Shown here: positions 41,766 to 50,995 of the stretch, one piece after another
Numbering within the stretch: the stretch's first letter is position 1
Layout of the letters: every line of letters starts with the position of its first letter
Assembly (NCBI RefSeq): GCF_003665065.1
Contig: NZ_RCHR01000009.1
Coordinates: 1-64,000 of the forward strand
Direction: 5' to 3'
DNA from: Oceanobacillus piezotolerans
GTDB lineage: Bacteria; Bacillota; Bacilli; Bacillales; Amphibacillaceae
Length of the DNA: 64,000 nucleotides
Notes under the pieces: model-generated
Seen by the model: only the letters and a program-made list of their open reading frames with translations
The model's database searches: none
What the model was told of the DNA's origin: nothing
Translations under genes and position numbers: made by a program

Positions 41766-43775
41766 TTACATAATTTTATCGCCAATTTCTACTTGGCCAT
41801 TCTTTTTCAATGAGATTTCTTGACCATCTGTTAAGTTTGTAAATACTACTGGTGTAACGGTTGATTTAGCATGTTTCTCAATGTAGTCCAAATCAGCTTT
41901 TAATAGGGGCTGCCCAGCTTCTACTATAGCGCCTTCCTCTATTAACATTTCAAACCCTTCACCTTTTAGATTTACTGTATCGAGACCAACGTGAATCAAA
42001 ATTTCTTTTCCGCCTTCTGACATGATACCAATGGCATGTTTAGTCGGGAATATGTTGATAATTTTCCCGTTGACAGGTGCGACAACTACACCATCAGATG
42101 GCTTGATAGCGAAACCATCGCCCATCATTTTACCTGCAAATACTTCATCCGGTACTTCGGTGATGGGAATAATCTCTCCGTTCATTGGTGCTACGATGTC
42201 TTCGTCCTTTTTCACAGAAACTTGTCCTTCTTCTTTTTTCGGCTCTGTTTCATTAGTGCGAGGTTTCTTACCAGAAATAATATCCTGCATTTGGCTTTTA
42301 ATGGTGTCTGAACGAGGTCCAAATATCGCTTGGATATTGTCACCCACTTCAAGAACTCCTGCCGCCCCAAGGTTCTTCAATTCCTCTTTATCTACACTAT
42401 CAATATCATTGACAGAAACACGAAGTCGAGTAATACATGCATCTAAGTGTGCAATGTTTTCTTGACCACCCATTGCTTGAAGCACATTATAAGGAAGATC
42501 ATCACTGTTTGTTGCTTCATGGTTTTCTCCCTCTTTACTTTCTTCGCGACCAGGTGTCATTAAATCAAATTTCTTAATGAAGAATCGGAACAATACATAA
42601 TAAATAACTGCAAAGACGAGTCCCACAGGAATTACTAACCACCATGGTTCCTGTCCAGGCAGGATGCCAAATAGTGCAAAGTCTATTGCTCCACCTGAGA
42701 AAGTATATCCGATATTCACACTTAAGAAAGTCATCAACATAAAGGATAAACCATCCAGTACTGCATGCAAGAAGAATAACAATGGTGAAACGAACATAAA
42801 TGAAAACTCAAGTGGTTCCGTAATACCTGTTAAGAATGAAGTTAAGGCTCCAGAGGCAAGTAACCCGGCAACTAGTTTTTTTCTTTCTGGTCTTGCAGCG
42901 TGATACATCGCAAGTGCAGCTGCTGGTAAACCAAACATCATAATCGGAAATTCCCCAGCCATAAAGTTACCAGCTGTAATTTCGACACCGTCTTTTAATT
43001 GGGCAAAGAAAATGGTCATATCCCCACGAACAATTTCGCCAGCCGCTGTTGTATAAGATCCAAATTCATACCAAAACGGTGCATGGAAAATATGATGCAG
43101 TCCAAACGGAATAAGTAAACGCTTAATAAAGCCAAAGAAAAATACTGCTAAATATGTTCCTTCCTCGATTAACCAATATGATGCTGAATTCATCGCATCT
43201 TGAATAGGTGGCCAAATAATTAACAATACAAGACCAGCAATAAAGGATACTGCTGCAGTCATAATTGGTACAAAACGCTTCCCAGCGAAGAATCCTAAGA
43301 ATGATGGCATTTCAATAGCATGGTAGCGGTTATAACAAAATGCAGCGATTAAACCAACAATAATCCCGCCAAATACACCAGTTTGTAACGTCGGAATCCC
43401 TAAAACGTTTGCAAAACCTGGGTCATTTTGGATCATTTCTGAACTAACGCCGATCCATGATCCCATTACCTGATTTAAAACAAGGTAACCTACAAGTGCT
43501 GCAAGAGCTGCTGCACCATCACCAGCTAAACCGATTGCTACCCCAACGGCAAAGATAAGTGCCAAGTTGCTAAATACAATACCCCCAGCATCTTCCATTA
43601 CCGTCGCAGCTAATTGAATCCAATCAGCATTTAAAAATGGCAGATAATTTAACATGGTTTCCTGCTGGGCGGCATTACCTATTCCCAGTAATAGACCAGC
43701 TGCTGGCAACAATGCTACCGGCAGCATTAAAGCCTTTCCAATCTTTTGAAGTACACCAAAAGCTTGTTTAAACAT
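41766..43775 (-). CDS. ptsG: PTS glucose transporter EIICBA
   Basis: I start at ATG 43775 ([15 protein letters not shown]) after GGAAAGGGG; the longer frame runs into the leader. The 669-residue protein has EIIC (about 1-400: [34 protein letters not shown]), EIIB (about 425-505, phosphorylated Cys in [12 protein letters not shown]) and EIIA (about 530-669, His in [18 protein letters not shown]). It imports and phosphorylates glucose and could supply EIIA to NagP. Its leader has a GlcT-type antiterminator switch. Confidence 0.94.
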   Translation of the reverse strand: MFKQAFGVLQKIGKALMLPVALLPAAGLLLGIGNAAQQETMLNYLPFLNADWIQLAATVMEDAGGIVFSNLALIFAVGVAIGLAGDGAAALAALVGYLVLNQVMGSWIGVSSEMIQNDPGFANVLGIPTLQTGVFGGIIVGLIAAFCYNRYHAIEMPSFLGFFAGKRFVPIMTAAVSFIAGLVLLIIWPPIQDAMNSASYWLIEEGTYLAVFFFGFIKRLLIPFGLHHIFHAPFWYEFGSYTTAAGEIVRGDMTIFFAQLKDGVEITAGNFMAGEFPIMMFGLPAAALAMYHAARPERKKLVAGLLASGALTSFLTGITEPLEFSFMFVSPLLFFLHAVLDGLSFMLMTFLSVNIGYTFSGGAIDFALFGILPGQEPWWLVIPVGLVFAVIYYVLFRFFIKKFDLMTPGREESKEGENHEATNSDDLPYNVLQAMGGQENIAHLDACITRLRVSVNDIDSVDKEELKNLGAAGVLEVGDNIQAIFGPRSDTIKSQMQDIISGKKPRTNETEPKKEEGQVSVKKDEDIVAPMNGEIIPITEVPDEVFAGKMMGDGFAIKPSDGVVVAPVNGKIINIFPTKHAIGIMSEGGKEILIHVGLDTVNLKGEGFEMLIEEGAIVEAGQPLLKADLDYIEKHAKSTVTPVVFTNLTDGQEISLKKNGQVEIGDKIM

Positions 43776-43821
43776 ATAAATCCCCTTTCCAATTATTAGC
43801 AACAAAACATTAGAAAACTTG

Positions 43822-43850
43822 ACATTCGAGAAGCCTTTGGGCGAATGTCT
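43822..43850 (-). terminator. Second leader hairpin before ptsG
   Basis: GACATTCG (43822-43829) and CGAATGTC (43843-43850) form a stem; on the minus strand AAGTTTTC follows. It lies 47 bases before the ptsG ATG and may be a weak second terminator or a leader structure. Confidence 0.45.
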
Positions 43851-43897
43851 TAGTTGCACTTATGCAGATAAAAAAAGTATATACATTTTTATCTACC

Positions 43898-44007
43898 AAA
43901 AAAGACATGAGCAGAGGACATGAAAAGACATAGTAAGGGTAATTAAACCCAAAATATCTATTTCATGTTATTTTCTCTACTCATGCCTGATCGAATCAGT
44001 AACACGT
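43898..44007 (-). promoter_or_regulatory. GlcT RAT antiterminator and overlapping terminator
   Basis: On the minus strand the ribonucleic antiterminator ACGTGTTACTGATTCGATCA (start at 44007) continues to GGCATGAGT and ends at 43979. Its 3' end, CATGAGTAGAG (43975-43985), can instead pair with CTCTGCTCATG (43906-43916), followed by TCTTTTTTGG. The two folds exclude each other. When glucose flows, unphosphorylated GlcT should bind the RAT and let RNA polymerase reach ptsG. Confidence 0.85.
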
Positions 44008-44018
44008 ATGAAAATGTA

Positions 44019-44855
44019 TTATTCAAATTTATTGTTTAGACGCTGCAGATGCATGGTTAAATACACTGCTTCCGCCTCATATACTTCTTTTTTTAGTGTT
44101 TGTTGCATTATTTTAATTAGCTTCCAAGAAAGATTATAACACGTTGGATATTCCATTTTCAACAGATTTCTTATTTTTACTGGTTCTTCGACATATTCCC
44201 CATTTAAGACGCGGTCAATTGTATAACGTAAATGTCTAATTAAACGAATATAATTGATGCTTTCTTGAGAGATTTTAATCTGGAGTTGATCTTCAATGAC
44301 CTCGATTAATTTAGATATTAACGTGGAATACTTATTGATATCAGAAATGGATTTATCAGAAATCGCACTGTGAACGTGAAGGGCAATAAATCCAATTTCT
44401 CCTTCCGGCAATTGAATATCTAGTGACTGGTTAATAAATTCTACCACATCTTCCCCTATTTCATATTCAACAGGGTAAAGCGCTTTCGTTTCTATTAAAA
44501 AAGGATTCTTTATTTCCAGCCCTTTCATTAACCTTGTTACAGCAAAAAGAATATGATCCGTTAAAGCAACATGTACTTGTTCATTCAAGATGGCGTTGGA
44601 TCTATTTCGAATGATGGCAATGGCATCAATGATGGTTTTCAATAACGTTTCATCCATTTGAGGGAGCAACTTTATATAATTCTGACGCTCTTTTTCATTA
44701 CGAAGGACGAATAACTTTTCTACCAAATCATTGGAGATAGATTCCCCTTTTTTCCGGTTAAACCCTATCCCTTTACCTATTAAAATAACTTCTTCTTCAA
44801 GACCATCCTCTGCAATCAGTACATTATTATTTAAAACCTTTTTCACACAAAACAT
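44019..44855 (-). CDS. glcT: Transcriptional antiterminator GlcT
   Basis: I start at ATG 44855, because AAGGAGATAGATAGT is its ribosome site. The 278-residue protein has an RNA-binding CAT domain (about 1-58, VKKVLNNNVLIAEDGLEEEV). Two PRD domains follow, with His residues in EQVHVALTDHILF, GEIGFIALHVHSAI, INYIRLIRHLRYTIDRV and VYLTMHLQRL. Neighbouring ptsG with a RAT in its leader identifies it as GlcT and not LicT or SacT. PTS components phosphorylate the PRDs to set activity. Confidence 0.93.
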   Translation of the reverse strand: MFCVKKVLNNNVLIAEDGLEEEVILIGKGIGFNRKKGESISNDLVEKLFVLRNEKERQNYIKLLPQMDETLLKTIIDAIAIIRNRSNAILNEQVHVALTDHILFAVTRLMKGLEIKNPFLIETKALYPVEYEIGEDVVEFINQSLDIQLPEGEIGFIALHVHSAISDKSISDINKYSTLISKLIEVIEDQLQIKISQESINYIRLIRHLRYTIDRVLNGEYVEEPVKIRNLLKMEYPTCYNLSWKLIKIMQQTLKKEVYEAEAVYLTMHLQRLNNKFE

Positions 44856-44992
44856 ACTATCTATCTCCTTAATACTTAAAGAAGTTGAAGTTCTACTTTT
44901 GACAACAAAATATAACAATATTATACCGTTCCGTCAAATAAGCAGGTGCATCTATGGTAGCAAATGGAGATAAGCCAGGCCAAATTTTCTAA

Positions 44993-45235
44993 TACACCAT
45001 TATATATTCTCTGATATCTATTATCATAGCATATTTTGATAGGAATGATGGACTTTGTATTTATCATTTGGTCTCTTATTGGAAGAAAGACCCGATCCCT
45101 TGTACCTATTATACCTCTGTGCATGATGTATACGGTATTCCAACTGATATTATAGTGGAAAACATTTATCTGCCGGACGACCGAGGGTTGCTAGGAATGG
45201 ATTCTGTGAATGATTATACGATTTCCTTGAATTAA
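44993..45235 (+). pseudogene. Unidentified coding remnant
   Basis: An 81-codon open frame without start codon ends at TAA 45233-45235. It reads AYFDRNDGLCIYHLVSYWKK, then VHDVYGIPTDIIVENIYLPD and NDYTISLN. The composition and the ordered acidic-aromatic pattern look like real protein, more so than a chance frame. No ribosome site and no family match are apparent. It is probably the end of a lost gene. Confidence 0.35.
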
Positions 45236-45301
45236 GAAAGGGATCCTTTGACAATAGGGATAGAATTTAACTGATATTCTATGATTGAAAAATAGAAGAG
45301 A

Positions 45302-45350
45302 AAAAGTAACCTTCCTACACACGGCAGTGTAAGGATAGGTTACTTTTATT
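45302..45350 (-). terminator. Terminator of the chemoreceptor gene
   Basis: AAAAGTAACC (45302-45311) and GGTTACTTTT (45338-45347) form the outer stem; inner bases TCCTACAC and GTGTAAGGA extend it. On the minus strand TTTTTCTC follows. The segment AGGATAGGTTACTTT is shared exactly with the antitoxin RNA terminator at 20288-20302. Confidence 0.75.
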
Positions 45351-45406
45351 GTGTATTATATCGATTATTGGTTTTATGAAGTGAGTAAGCTATCGTATTA
45401 GTTCAC

Positions 45407-47098
45407 TTATAACTTAAACTGCCCTATCAACCCATTCAGTTCCTCTGCTAAACCAGCCAATTCTTCCGCACTTCCGGCTATTTCTTCCATTGAAATGCTA
45501 GACTGCTGTGAGGATGCAGAAGTTTGTTCAATCCCTGCTGCAGATTCTTCAGATATAGCTGCAATCTCTTGAATAGAACTATTCATCTCCTGACTGCTTG
45601 CCGTAAAGTTAGAGAGATTACCAGTGATAAAGTTGATATTATCTGCCATCTTTTTCATAGACTCATTAATCCCATTAAACGTTGTACCAGTCAGTTTTAT
45701 CTGATCCGTTCCTTTTTCAACTTCCTGATATCCACTTTGTAAGGACTCAGTGACGACCTTTACTTCATTTTGAATAGAATTAACGATATGTGTAATATCA
45801 GTTACAGAAGTAGCTACTTGTTCTGCTAGTTTCCTTACCTCGTCAGCAACAACAGCAAAGCCTCGGCCATGTTCTCCTGCTCTAGCTGCTTCAATGGCAG
45901 CATTTAATGCTAATAGATTGGTTTGTTCTGCTACATCCCGAATGACAAATACCAATTTAGAAATCTCCTGTGAATGTACTTCCAAACCTTGTACTTTATT
46001 TACTGATTCTTGGACAATAGAATCAATATTTTCCATTTGATTCATGGAAGTATTCATTAATTGTCTACCTTCATTTGTCATTTCTAATACTCGAACAGAT
46101 TCTGTTTGCATCTGGTCACCGTTTTCACTTACTTCTTCTATTTGTTGCGTGAAGCCTACCATCATAGACGATAATTCCGTTGTACTGCTAGCTTGCGTTG
46201 CTGATCCCGTCGCTAATTCATCCATTGTAACGGAGATCTGTTCTGAACCTGTTTTGGCCTCCCTAGCTGATTGAGACAATTCTTCACTATATATTGTTAC
46301 GGTATTGGATACATCATGGATTTTCATCATGAGATTGCGAATGTTTTCCTTCATTTTATTTGTTGAAGTAACAAGCTGAGCAACTTCATCACGAGAGTTT
46401 GTTTGTAGTGGGGGGCTGTTTAATTCTCCGTTAGCTATTGCTTTCATTTGGTTCATAACATTGCGAATAGGTCTTGTAATAGATTCAGAAGTAAAAATAG
46501 CTAAAATAATCCCTAAAACAATGGCAATGATAGCTGCGACCATTCCTGTAAAGTTCATGGATTGTCCACTCTCAAATATCTCTTGGGTTAACTTCTGAAT
46601 AGCTGTTTCCCGTTCATTAGCTAGGTTAGTAAATTCCTCGATTAACTCTTCGTTAAGTGGTTTAACTTGGTCTTCCAGCAAATCCATTGCTTTTTCTTCA
46701 TTCCCATTTTCGATCTCTTCTACTACCTGGTTTGCTAATTCACCATATTCCACTCTTTTATCGATTAATTCATTTATTTGCTTCGAATTATCTATTTTTA
46801 AAATCTCATCTTTTAATGCAATACTTGCCTCTGAAGCCTCGAAATATTCATCCCGATAACTGGCATCTCTTTCTACTAAATAACCGCGCAATAGGCTCGT
46901 TTTTTCCGACATATCTAAAGCCAGTTCCTCACCGACAATAAGCAACGATTGTTGTTCCTTTAGATCTTTTAAATTATTAGTGATTTTATTGGTTGAATAA
47001 ATATTAATTGCACTTAATAAAACAACAAAAAGGATTACGATTGAAAACCCAAGTAGGATTTTGGTTTTCACACTCTTGAAGTTGAATAGTTTTCTCAT
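45407..47098 (-). CDS. Methyl-accepting chemotaxis protein
   Basis: The 563-residue chemoreceptor has a first membrane helix (about 12-32), an extracellular four-helix-bundle domain (about 33-185) and a second membrane helix (about 188-208). A HAMP domain (about 209-262) comes next, then the long signalling coiled coil with the hairpin tip [20 protein letters not shown] and [16 protein letters not shown]. It relays ligand binding to CheA/CheW. GAGGAGCAGATAAATC precedes the ATG. The leader carries a GEMM-I riboswitch, tying its expression to a cyclic dinucleotide. The ligand sensed outside is unknown. Confidence 0.93.
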   Translation of the reverse strand: MRKLFNFKSVKTKILLGFSIVILFVVLLSAINIYSTNKITNNLKDLKEQQSLLIVGEELALDMSEKTSLLRGYLVERDASYRDEYFEASEASIALKDEILKIDNSKQINELIDKRVEYGELANQVVEEIENGNEEKAMDLLEDQVKPLNEELIEEFTNLANERETAIQKLTQEIFESGQSMNFTGMVAAIIAIVLGIILAIFTSESITRPIRNVMNQMKAIANGELNSPPLQTNSRDEVAQLVTSTNKMKENIRNLMMKIHDVSNTVTIYSEELSQSAREAKTGSEQISVTMDELATGSATQASSTTELSSMMVGFTQQIEEVSENGDQMQTESVRVLEMTNEGRQLMNTSMNQMENIDSIVQESVNKVQGLEVHSQEISKLVFVIRDVAEQTNLLALNAAIEAARAGEHGRGFAVVADEVRKLAEQVATSVTDITHIVNSIQNEVKVVTESLQSGYQEVEKGTDQIKLTGTTFNGINESMKKMADNINFITGNLSNFTASSQEMNSSIQEIAAISEESAAGIEQTSASSQQSSISMEEIAGSAEELAGLAEELNGLIGQFKL

Positions 47099-47261
47099 GA
47101 TTTATCTGCTCCTCTTCTGGATTGTTCCATTTATCGCAGGCTAACTGACTAAAGCTCCCACTGAGTGAAGTTTCACTCTATTAATCGAACGATGATATGT
47201 ACTTTGTCGTGAATCCAACATAAAAAAGCTACTCGATGATAGGGGAAAAGCTCCAAGCAAA

Positions 47262-47342
47262 TATATCTTGGCAACCAGGCTATCGTAGTTTATAAAACTT
47301 AGACCCTATAGCTTTGTTTCCCGCCATTTCAGGTATTATCCT
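47262..47342 (-). ncRNA. GEMM-I cyclic dinucleotide riboswitch
   Basis: On the minus strand the conserved order is present: GGATAATACC, a TGAAAT loop, GCGGGAAACAAAGC, ATAGGGTCTAAG, ACGATAGCC and GGTTGCC. These correspond to the cyclic di-GMP-I aptamer (tetraloop, GNNNCAAAGC core and tetraloop receptor). It lies about 165 bases before a chemoreceptor gene, a common target. A T-run (TTTTTT at 47222-47227) about 35 bases past the aptamer suggests control of termination. The base at the ligand-discriminating position (G20 in the Vc2 aptamer) appears to be A, as in the cGAMP-selective type; this alignment is by eye. Confidence 0.8.
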
Positions 47343-47796
47343 TTTTTCTTAGATTATAAATATTTAATGAGTGGGATGTCTTTATACCTAAGTATTTTTA
47401 CCTATTAAAGCCACAAGTTACATATTATTCCTTTTGGGGGTTTAATGCAATCATTATGTCTAACGAATTTGTTACTGTTTTGTTAGAAATTGACTATTAA
47501 AAGTTTAATAGTTCATTCTTAATAACTATATTTAATACGCTCTTTGGGATATTGCACTTTTCAAGTGGGTTTGTTTATTCAATAATGATGTAGATGCAAG
47601 AAAAATAGAAGAAAACTAAAATGAAAAAAAGTAGCAACTGTACTAACTCTCAATCTCTAATCTCAATATTAAAATTAAACTAGCTGTTGTAATTCTAAAT
47701 TATCCATGATAGGATATTATATATAATATATGCGACAGAACTTTCAGTCAATTTAATGTATGCGTATATTAATCTTCTCATAAGGAGGTGAAAAAT
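47343..47796. other. AT-rich divergent promoter region
   Basis: This 450-base gap between the riboswitch and the gntR gene has no convincing gene. It must hold the promoters of both divergent units; no clear operator was picked out. Confidence 0.4.
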
Positions 47797-48438
47797 TTGC
47801 TCAACGTTATGCCTAAACCATTAAAGTCTCAAGCTGTTGAATCTATTAGAAATGCAATAATACAGGGAGTATTAAAAAATGATGAAATGATTACGGAGAA
47901 ACTGGTCAAGGAGAAATTTGGCATCAGCAGAACTCCTTTTCGAGAAGCTATTCAATTACTCGAGGCACAGGGGTGGGTTTATACTGTTCCTTATACAGGG
48001 ACCTACGTAAAGCCAATTACAATGACGGATATTGACGAGGTATTTGAAATGCGGTCAATTATAGAATCATCGATTGTGAGATTCTTACAAGAGAGGAAAA
48101 TCTCTATCGACGAATTAAAGCTGGTTATGAAAAACATGGAAGACCGGATGGAGGATTTCTCGGATTATGAGTTTATGCAAGAAGACCAAGCATTCCACTA
48201 CAAGTTATATGAACTTACTAATAACAAAAGGCTAATTTCTGTTTATAACCAGGTTTCAGACATGATGTTGAGAATTGGTGTTAATGTTTTGTATAAAAAG
48301 GAGCGTAGACTAGAAGTCATTAAAGAACATAATGATATTGTTAAAGGCTTAGAAAATGGTACAGGAGACAAGGAAATTATTACCCATTTGGAAAAGACAA
48401 AGAAAACATTTATAAGTGTTTACGAAAATATGAAATAA
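47797..48438 (+). CDS. GntR/FadR-family regulator
   Basis: I start at TTG 47797, 7 bases after AAGGAGGTG; a GTG nine bases upstream lies inside that site. The 213-residue protein has an N-terminal winged helix (ESIRNAIIQGVLKNDEMITE, KFGISRTPFREAIQLLEAQG) and a C-terminal all-helical FCD domain (about 75-205) with metal/acid-binding residues in EMRSIIESSIVRF and HYKLYELTNNKRL. FadR-type regulators usually sense the acid handled by adjacent genes. The MFS-Ldh-FAH cluster directly downstream is the likely target. Confidence 0.88.
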   Translation: MLNVMPKPLKSQAVESIRNAIIQGVLKNDEMITEKLVKEKFGISRTPFREAIQLLEAQGWVYTVPYTGTYVKPITMTDIDEVFEMRSIIESSIVRFLQERKISIDELKLVMKNMEDRMEDFSDYEFMQEDQAFHYKLYELTNNKRLISVYNQVSDMMLRIGVNVLYKKERRLEVIKEHNDIVKGLENGTGDKEIITHLEKTKKTFISVYENMK

Positions 48439-48449
48439 AAAATAAAAAA

Positions 48450-48484
48450 AGCTAAAGTAACTGTGACACCAGTTACATTTAGCT
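48450..48484. terminator. Hairpin after the GntR gene
   Basis: AGCTAAAGTAACTG (48450-48463) pairs with CAGTTACATTTAGCT (48470-48484) with one bulged base. There is an A-run in front but no T-run after, so forward termination is weak. Confidence 0.5.
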
Positions 48485-48595
48485 AAAGAAACATACTTAA
48501 ATATATCATACCATAAATAACTATTTTCATAAATTAAATCCTCTAGTTACAGCTTAAAATGCAAGCGTATTCAATGTTAGAGAGGACGAGCTAAA

Positions 48596-49873
48596 ATGAA
48601 AAAAACAAATCTAAGATGGCTAGTGGTTATGTTACTATTTTTAGCTACTTCCATTAATTATATGGATCGGGCTGTATTAGGTGTATCTGGCCCAAGTATG
48701 ATGAAAGATTTAAATTTATCTGAAGTTCAATTTGGATTGTTAGGGTCTGCGTTTTTCTGGACCTATGCACTTATGCAAATTCCTGTAGGTAGAATTGTAG
48801 ACAAAGTTGGTCCGAAAGTAACCTATGGAGTTGCTGTAGCGTGGTGGTCGATTTGTACAATATTAACAGCAACAGGTCGTTCAATCGGGTTTCTAGTCGG
48901 TATTCGTGCATTAATGGGAATAGGGGAATCACCAGCATTTCCTACAAATACACGGGTTATTCAAGATTGGCTACCTTCAAAGGAACGTGGAATAGCGAAT
49001 GGAATTTTCACAATGGGTATTGCAGTGGGAGCGGGGCTCACTACCCCATTAATCGCTTTAATAGTTGAAAACCTTGGTTGGCAAGCTGCATTTATTATTA
49101 CGGGTGCAATCGGGTTAATCTGGATACCCATTTGGCTAATATTTTTTAAGGACGATCCTGCAGAAAGTAAAATGGATTCTCAAGAATTGGAATATATTAG
49201 GTCAAATGAAGAAACTGTAACCGATGCCAATAAAAGCAATGTGAAATGGTATGAACTTTTAAAAGAGAAAAACATTTGGTGTTGTATGTACGGACTTTTT
49301 GCACAAAACTATCTGCTTTACATGATGTTAACCTGGTTGCCTACTTATTTGGTAGTAGAGCGTAACATGACACTATTAAATGCGGGGTTCAATTCTATTT
49401 TACCGTGGATATTTGCTTCAATTGGAGCAATTGTTGGTGGTTTGCTTTCTGATAGATTAATTAGAAGAGGATGGAAAGCAATTGAATCTAGAAAAATTAT
49501 TATGACCATAGGCATGCTTTTATCCTTGGCTATTATTCCAGGTGCTTTTGTAACAAATATTAATCTTGCTATTACTTTTATTTCAATATCTTTAGGTGGA
49601 ATGATGTTTGCTAATAGTGGAACTTGGGCTATATTAGCCGATATTGCTCCAAAAGGAACGGTAGGGACACTTGCTGGATTACAGAACTTTGTAGGGAACA
49701 TAGCTGGTTGGATAGCGCCGATACTTACAGGTTTTCTTGTATCTACGATGGGTAGTTTTGTTTCTGCACTTGTCATTTCAGGAGTTATTGGTGGAATTGC
49801 AGCTCTTGTTTATTTCTTTATATTGAAAGACCGTAGTACTACAACTTATAAAAACAATACGGGAGTGATTTGA
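48596..49873 (+). CDS. MFS transporter, anion:cation symporter type
   Basis: This 425-residue protein has twelve membrane segments and belongs to the ACS family of MFS transporters (hexuronate, glucarate, galactonate and similar acids). Typical parts are LATSINYMDRAVLGVSGPSM, the loop motif GRIVDKVGPK, RALMGIGESPAFPTN, and GGLLSDRLIRRG between helices 8 and 9. AGAGAGGACGAGCTAAA precedes the ATG. Its stop overlaps the next start (TGATG), so it is co-translated with the dehydrogenase. The substrate is probably an organic acid or sugar acid. Confidence 0.9.
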   Translation: MKKTNLRWLVVMLLFLATSINYMDRAVLGVSGPSMMKDLNLSEVQFGLLGSAFFWTYALMQIPVGRIVDKVGPKVTYGVAVAWWSICTILTATGRSIGFLVGIRALMGIGESPAFPTNTRVIQDWLPSKERGIANGIFTMGIAVGAGLTTPLIALIVENLGWQAAFIITGAIGLIWIPIWLIFFKDDPAESKMDSQELEYIRSNEETVTDANKSNVKWYELLKEKNIWCCMYGLFAQNYLLYMMLTWLPTYLVVERNMTLLNAGFNSILPWIFASIGAIVGGLLSDRLIRRGWKAIESRKIIMTIGMLLSLAIIPGAFVTNINLAITFISISLGGMMFANSGTWAILADIAPKGTVGTLAGLQNFVGNIAGWIAPILTGFLVSTMGSFVSALVISGVIGGIAALVYFFILKDRSTTTYKNNTGVI

Positions 49874-50964
49874 TGACAGTAAAGAAATATAATCATAAGC
49901 AAATCAATAAAATAGTCCAATATATTTTGAAAAGTAACGGTTTATCGGAAGAGGATGTGCGGACGGTTTCCAACTCACTTATTGCAGCAGACTTAAGAGG
50001 AGTAAATAGCCATGGGATTTTAAGATTACCGATTTATGTAAAACGAATAAAGAACGGTAAAATTAAATTCAATCCAGAGATAAGACACATAAAGGAAACC
50101 AATGCTACTCTAGTTTTAGATGGTGATCATGGCCTTGGTCAGGTTGTTTCTCAAAAGGCTGTTAATGAATTAATTGAAAAGGCATCTAACTCGAATATCG
50201 CAGCTGTTACGGTAAGAAATAGTAATCATTATGGCGCAGCAGCTTATTGGTCATCACAACTTGCTAATGAAAATATGATTGGACTTTCAGTTAGTAACGT
50301 TGAGCCCTTGATGCCACCTCCAGGAGGAGCGGCTGCAAGAGTTGGGAATAATCCTATTTCCTTTACGATTCCTGCAGGAGAAAAACCACCAATTGTGTTA
50401 GATATGGCAACAAGCGTTGTTCCATTAGGGAAAATCCTAAATGCACAAAGTAAAAATGAAAGTATACCAGAAGGCTGGGCAGTTAATTCAAATGGTAATC
50501 CAACGACAGATCCAAATGAAGTTGTAAATGGAGGCTCATTATTTCCAGTTGGAGGACCGAAAGGGTATGGTTTATCAATTGTGATTGATGTATTATCTGC
50601 CTTACTAAGTAATGGAGCGGTAGGAGAAGAAATACATTCCATGTACCAAGAAATTGATAAGCATAATAATATCAGTCACTTCTTCCTAGGTATTAAAATT
50701 GAAGCATTTATGGAAATTGCGAAATTTAAAACTTTAGTTGATCAATACATTGATTATATCAAGCTCACGCCACTTGCCCAAAACACTAAAGAGATTTATT
50801 TACCTGGAGAAATTGAGCACCTAAATTATCTTTCAAACCAAGAAAGAGGTATAACTGTACCTGATAATCTGATCGCTGAATTGATTGATCTAGCGAAAGA
50901 GTTTGGATTAGAGCAATCATTAATTGAAGAATATACAAAGCCTCAAGATGAATTAGTTAAGTAA
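49873..50964 (+). CDS. Ldh-family malate/lactate dehydrogenase-like oxidoreductase
   Basis: I start at ATG 49873, overlapping the transporter stop. The 363-residue protein is in the type-2 malate/L-lactate dehydrogenase family (AllD, DlgD, ComC, YiaK). Motifs are ADLRGVNSHGILRLPIYV (with the catalytic His), NSNHYGAAAYWSSQLA, GNNPISFTIPA, DMATSV and GPKGYGLSIVIDVLSALL. These enzymes use NAD(P)H on 2-hydroxy/2-oxo acids. The substrate here is unknown, but it should be the acid brought in by the adjacent transporter. Confidence 0.88.
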   Translation: MTVKKYNHKQINKIVQYILKSNGLSEEDVRTVSNSLIAADLRGVNSHGILRLPIYVKRIKNGKIKFNPEIRHIKETNATLVLDGDHGLGQVVSQKAVNELIEKASNSNIAAVTVRNSNHYGAAAYWSSQLANENMIGLSVSNVEPLMPPPGGAAARVGNNPISFTIPAGEKPPIVLDMATSVVPLGKILNAQSKNESIPEGWAVNSNGNPTTDPNEVVNGGSLFPVGGPKGYGLSIVIDVLSALLSNGAVGEEIHSMYQEIDKHNNISHFFLGIKIEAFMEIAKFKTLVDQYIDYIKLTPLAQNTKEIYLPGEIEHLNYLSNQERGITVPDNLIAELIDLAKEFGLEQSLIEEYTKPQDELVK

Positions 50965-50995
50965 TACTAGAAAATATAAGGGAGAGAAATGATAA

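Noticed and set aside
42022..42465. 147-codon plus-strand frame opposite ptsG
   Set aside because: Antisense to a well-conserved EIIB/EIIA region; no start signal.
48560..48573. TGCAAGCGTATTCA as a cre site before the MFS transporter
   Set aside because: Only 12 of 14 matches, with a mismatch in the core half-site; too weak to list as a feature.
49345..49776. 143-codon minus-strand frame opposite the MFS gene
   Set aside because: Shadow of the transporter gene with no ribosome site.
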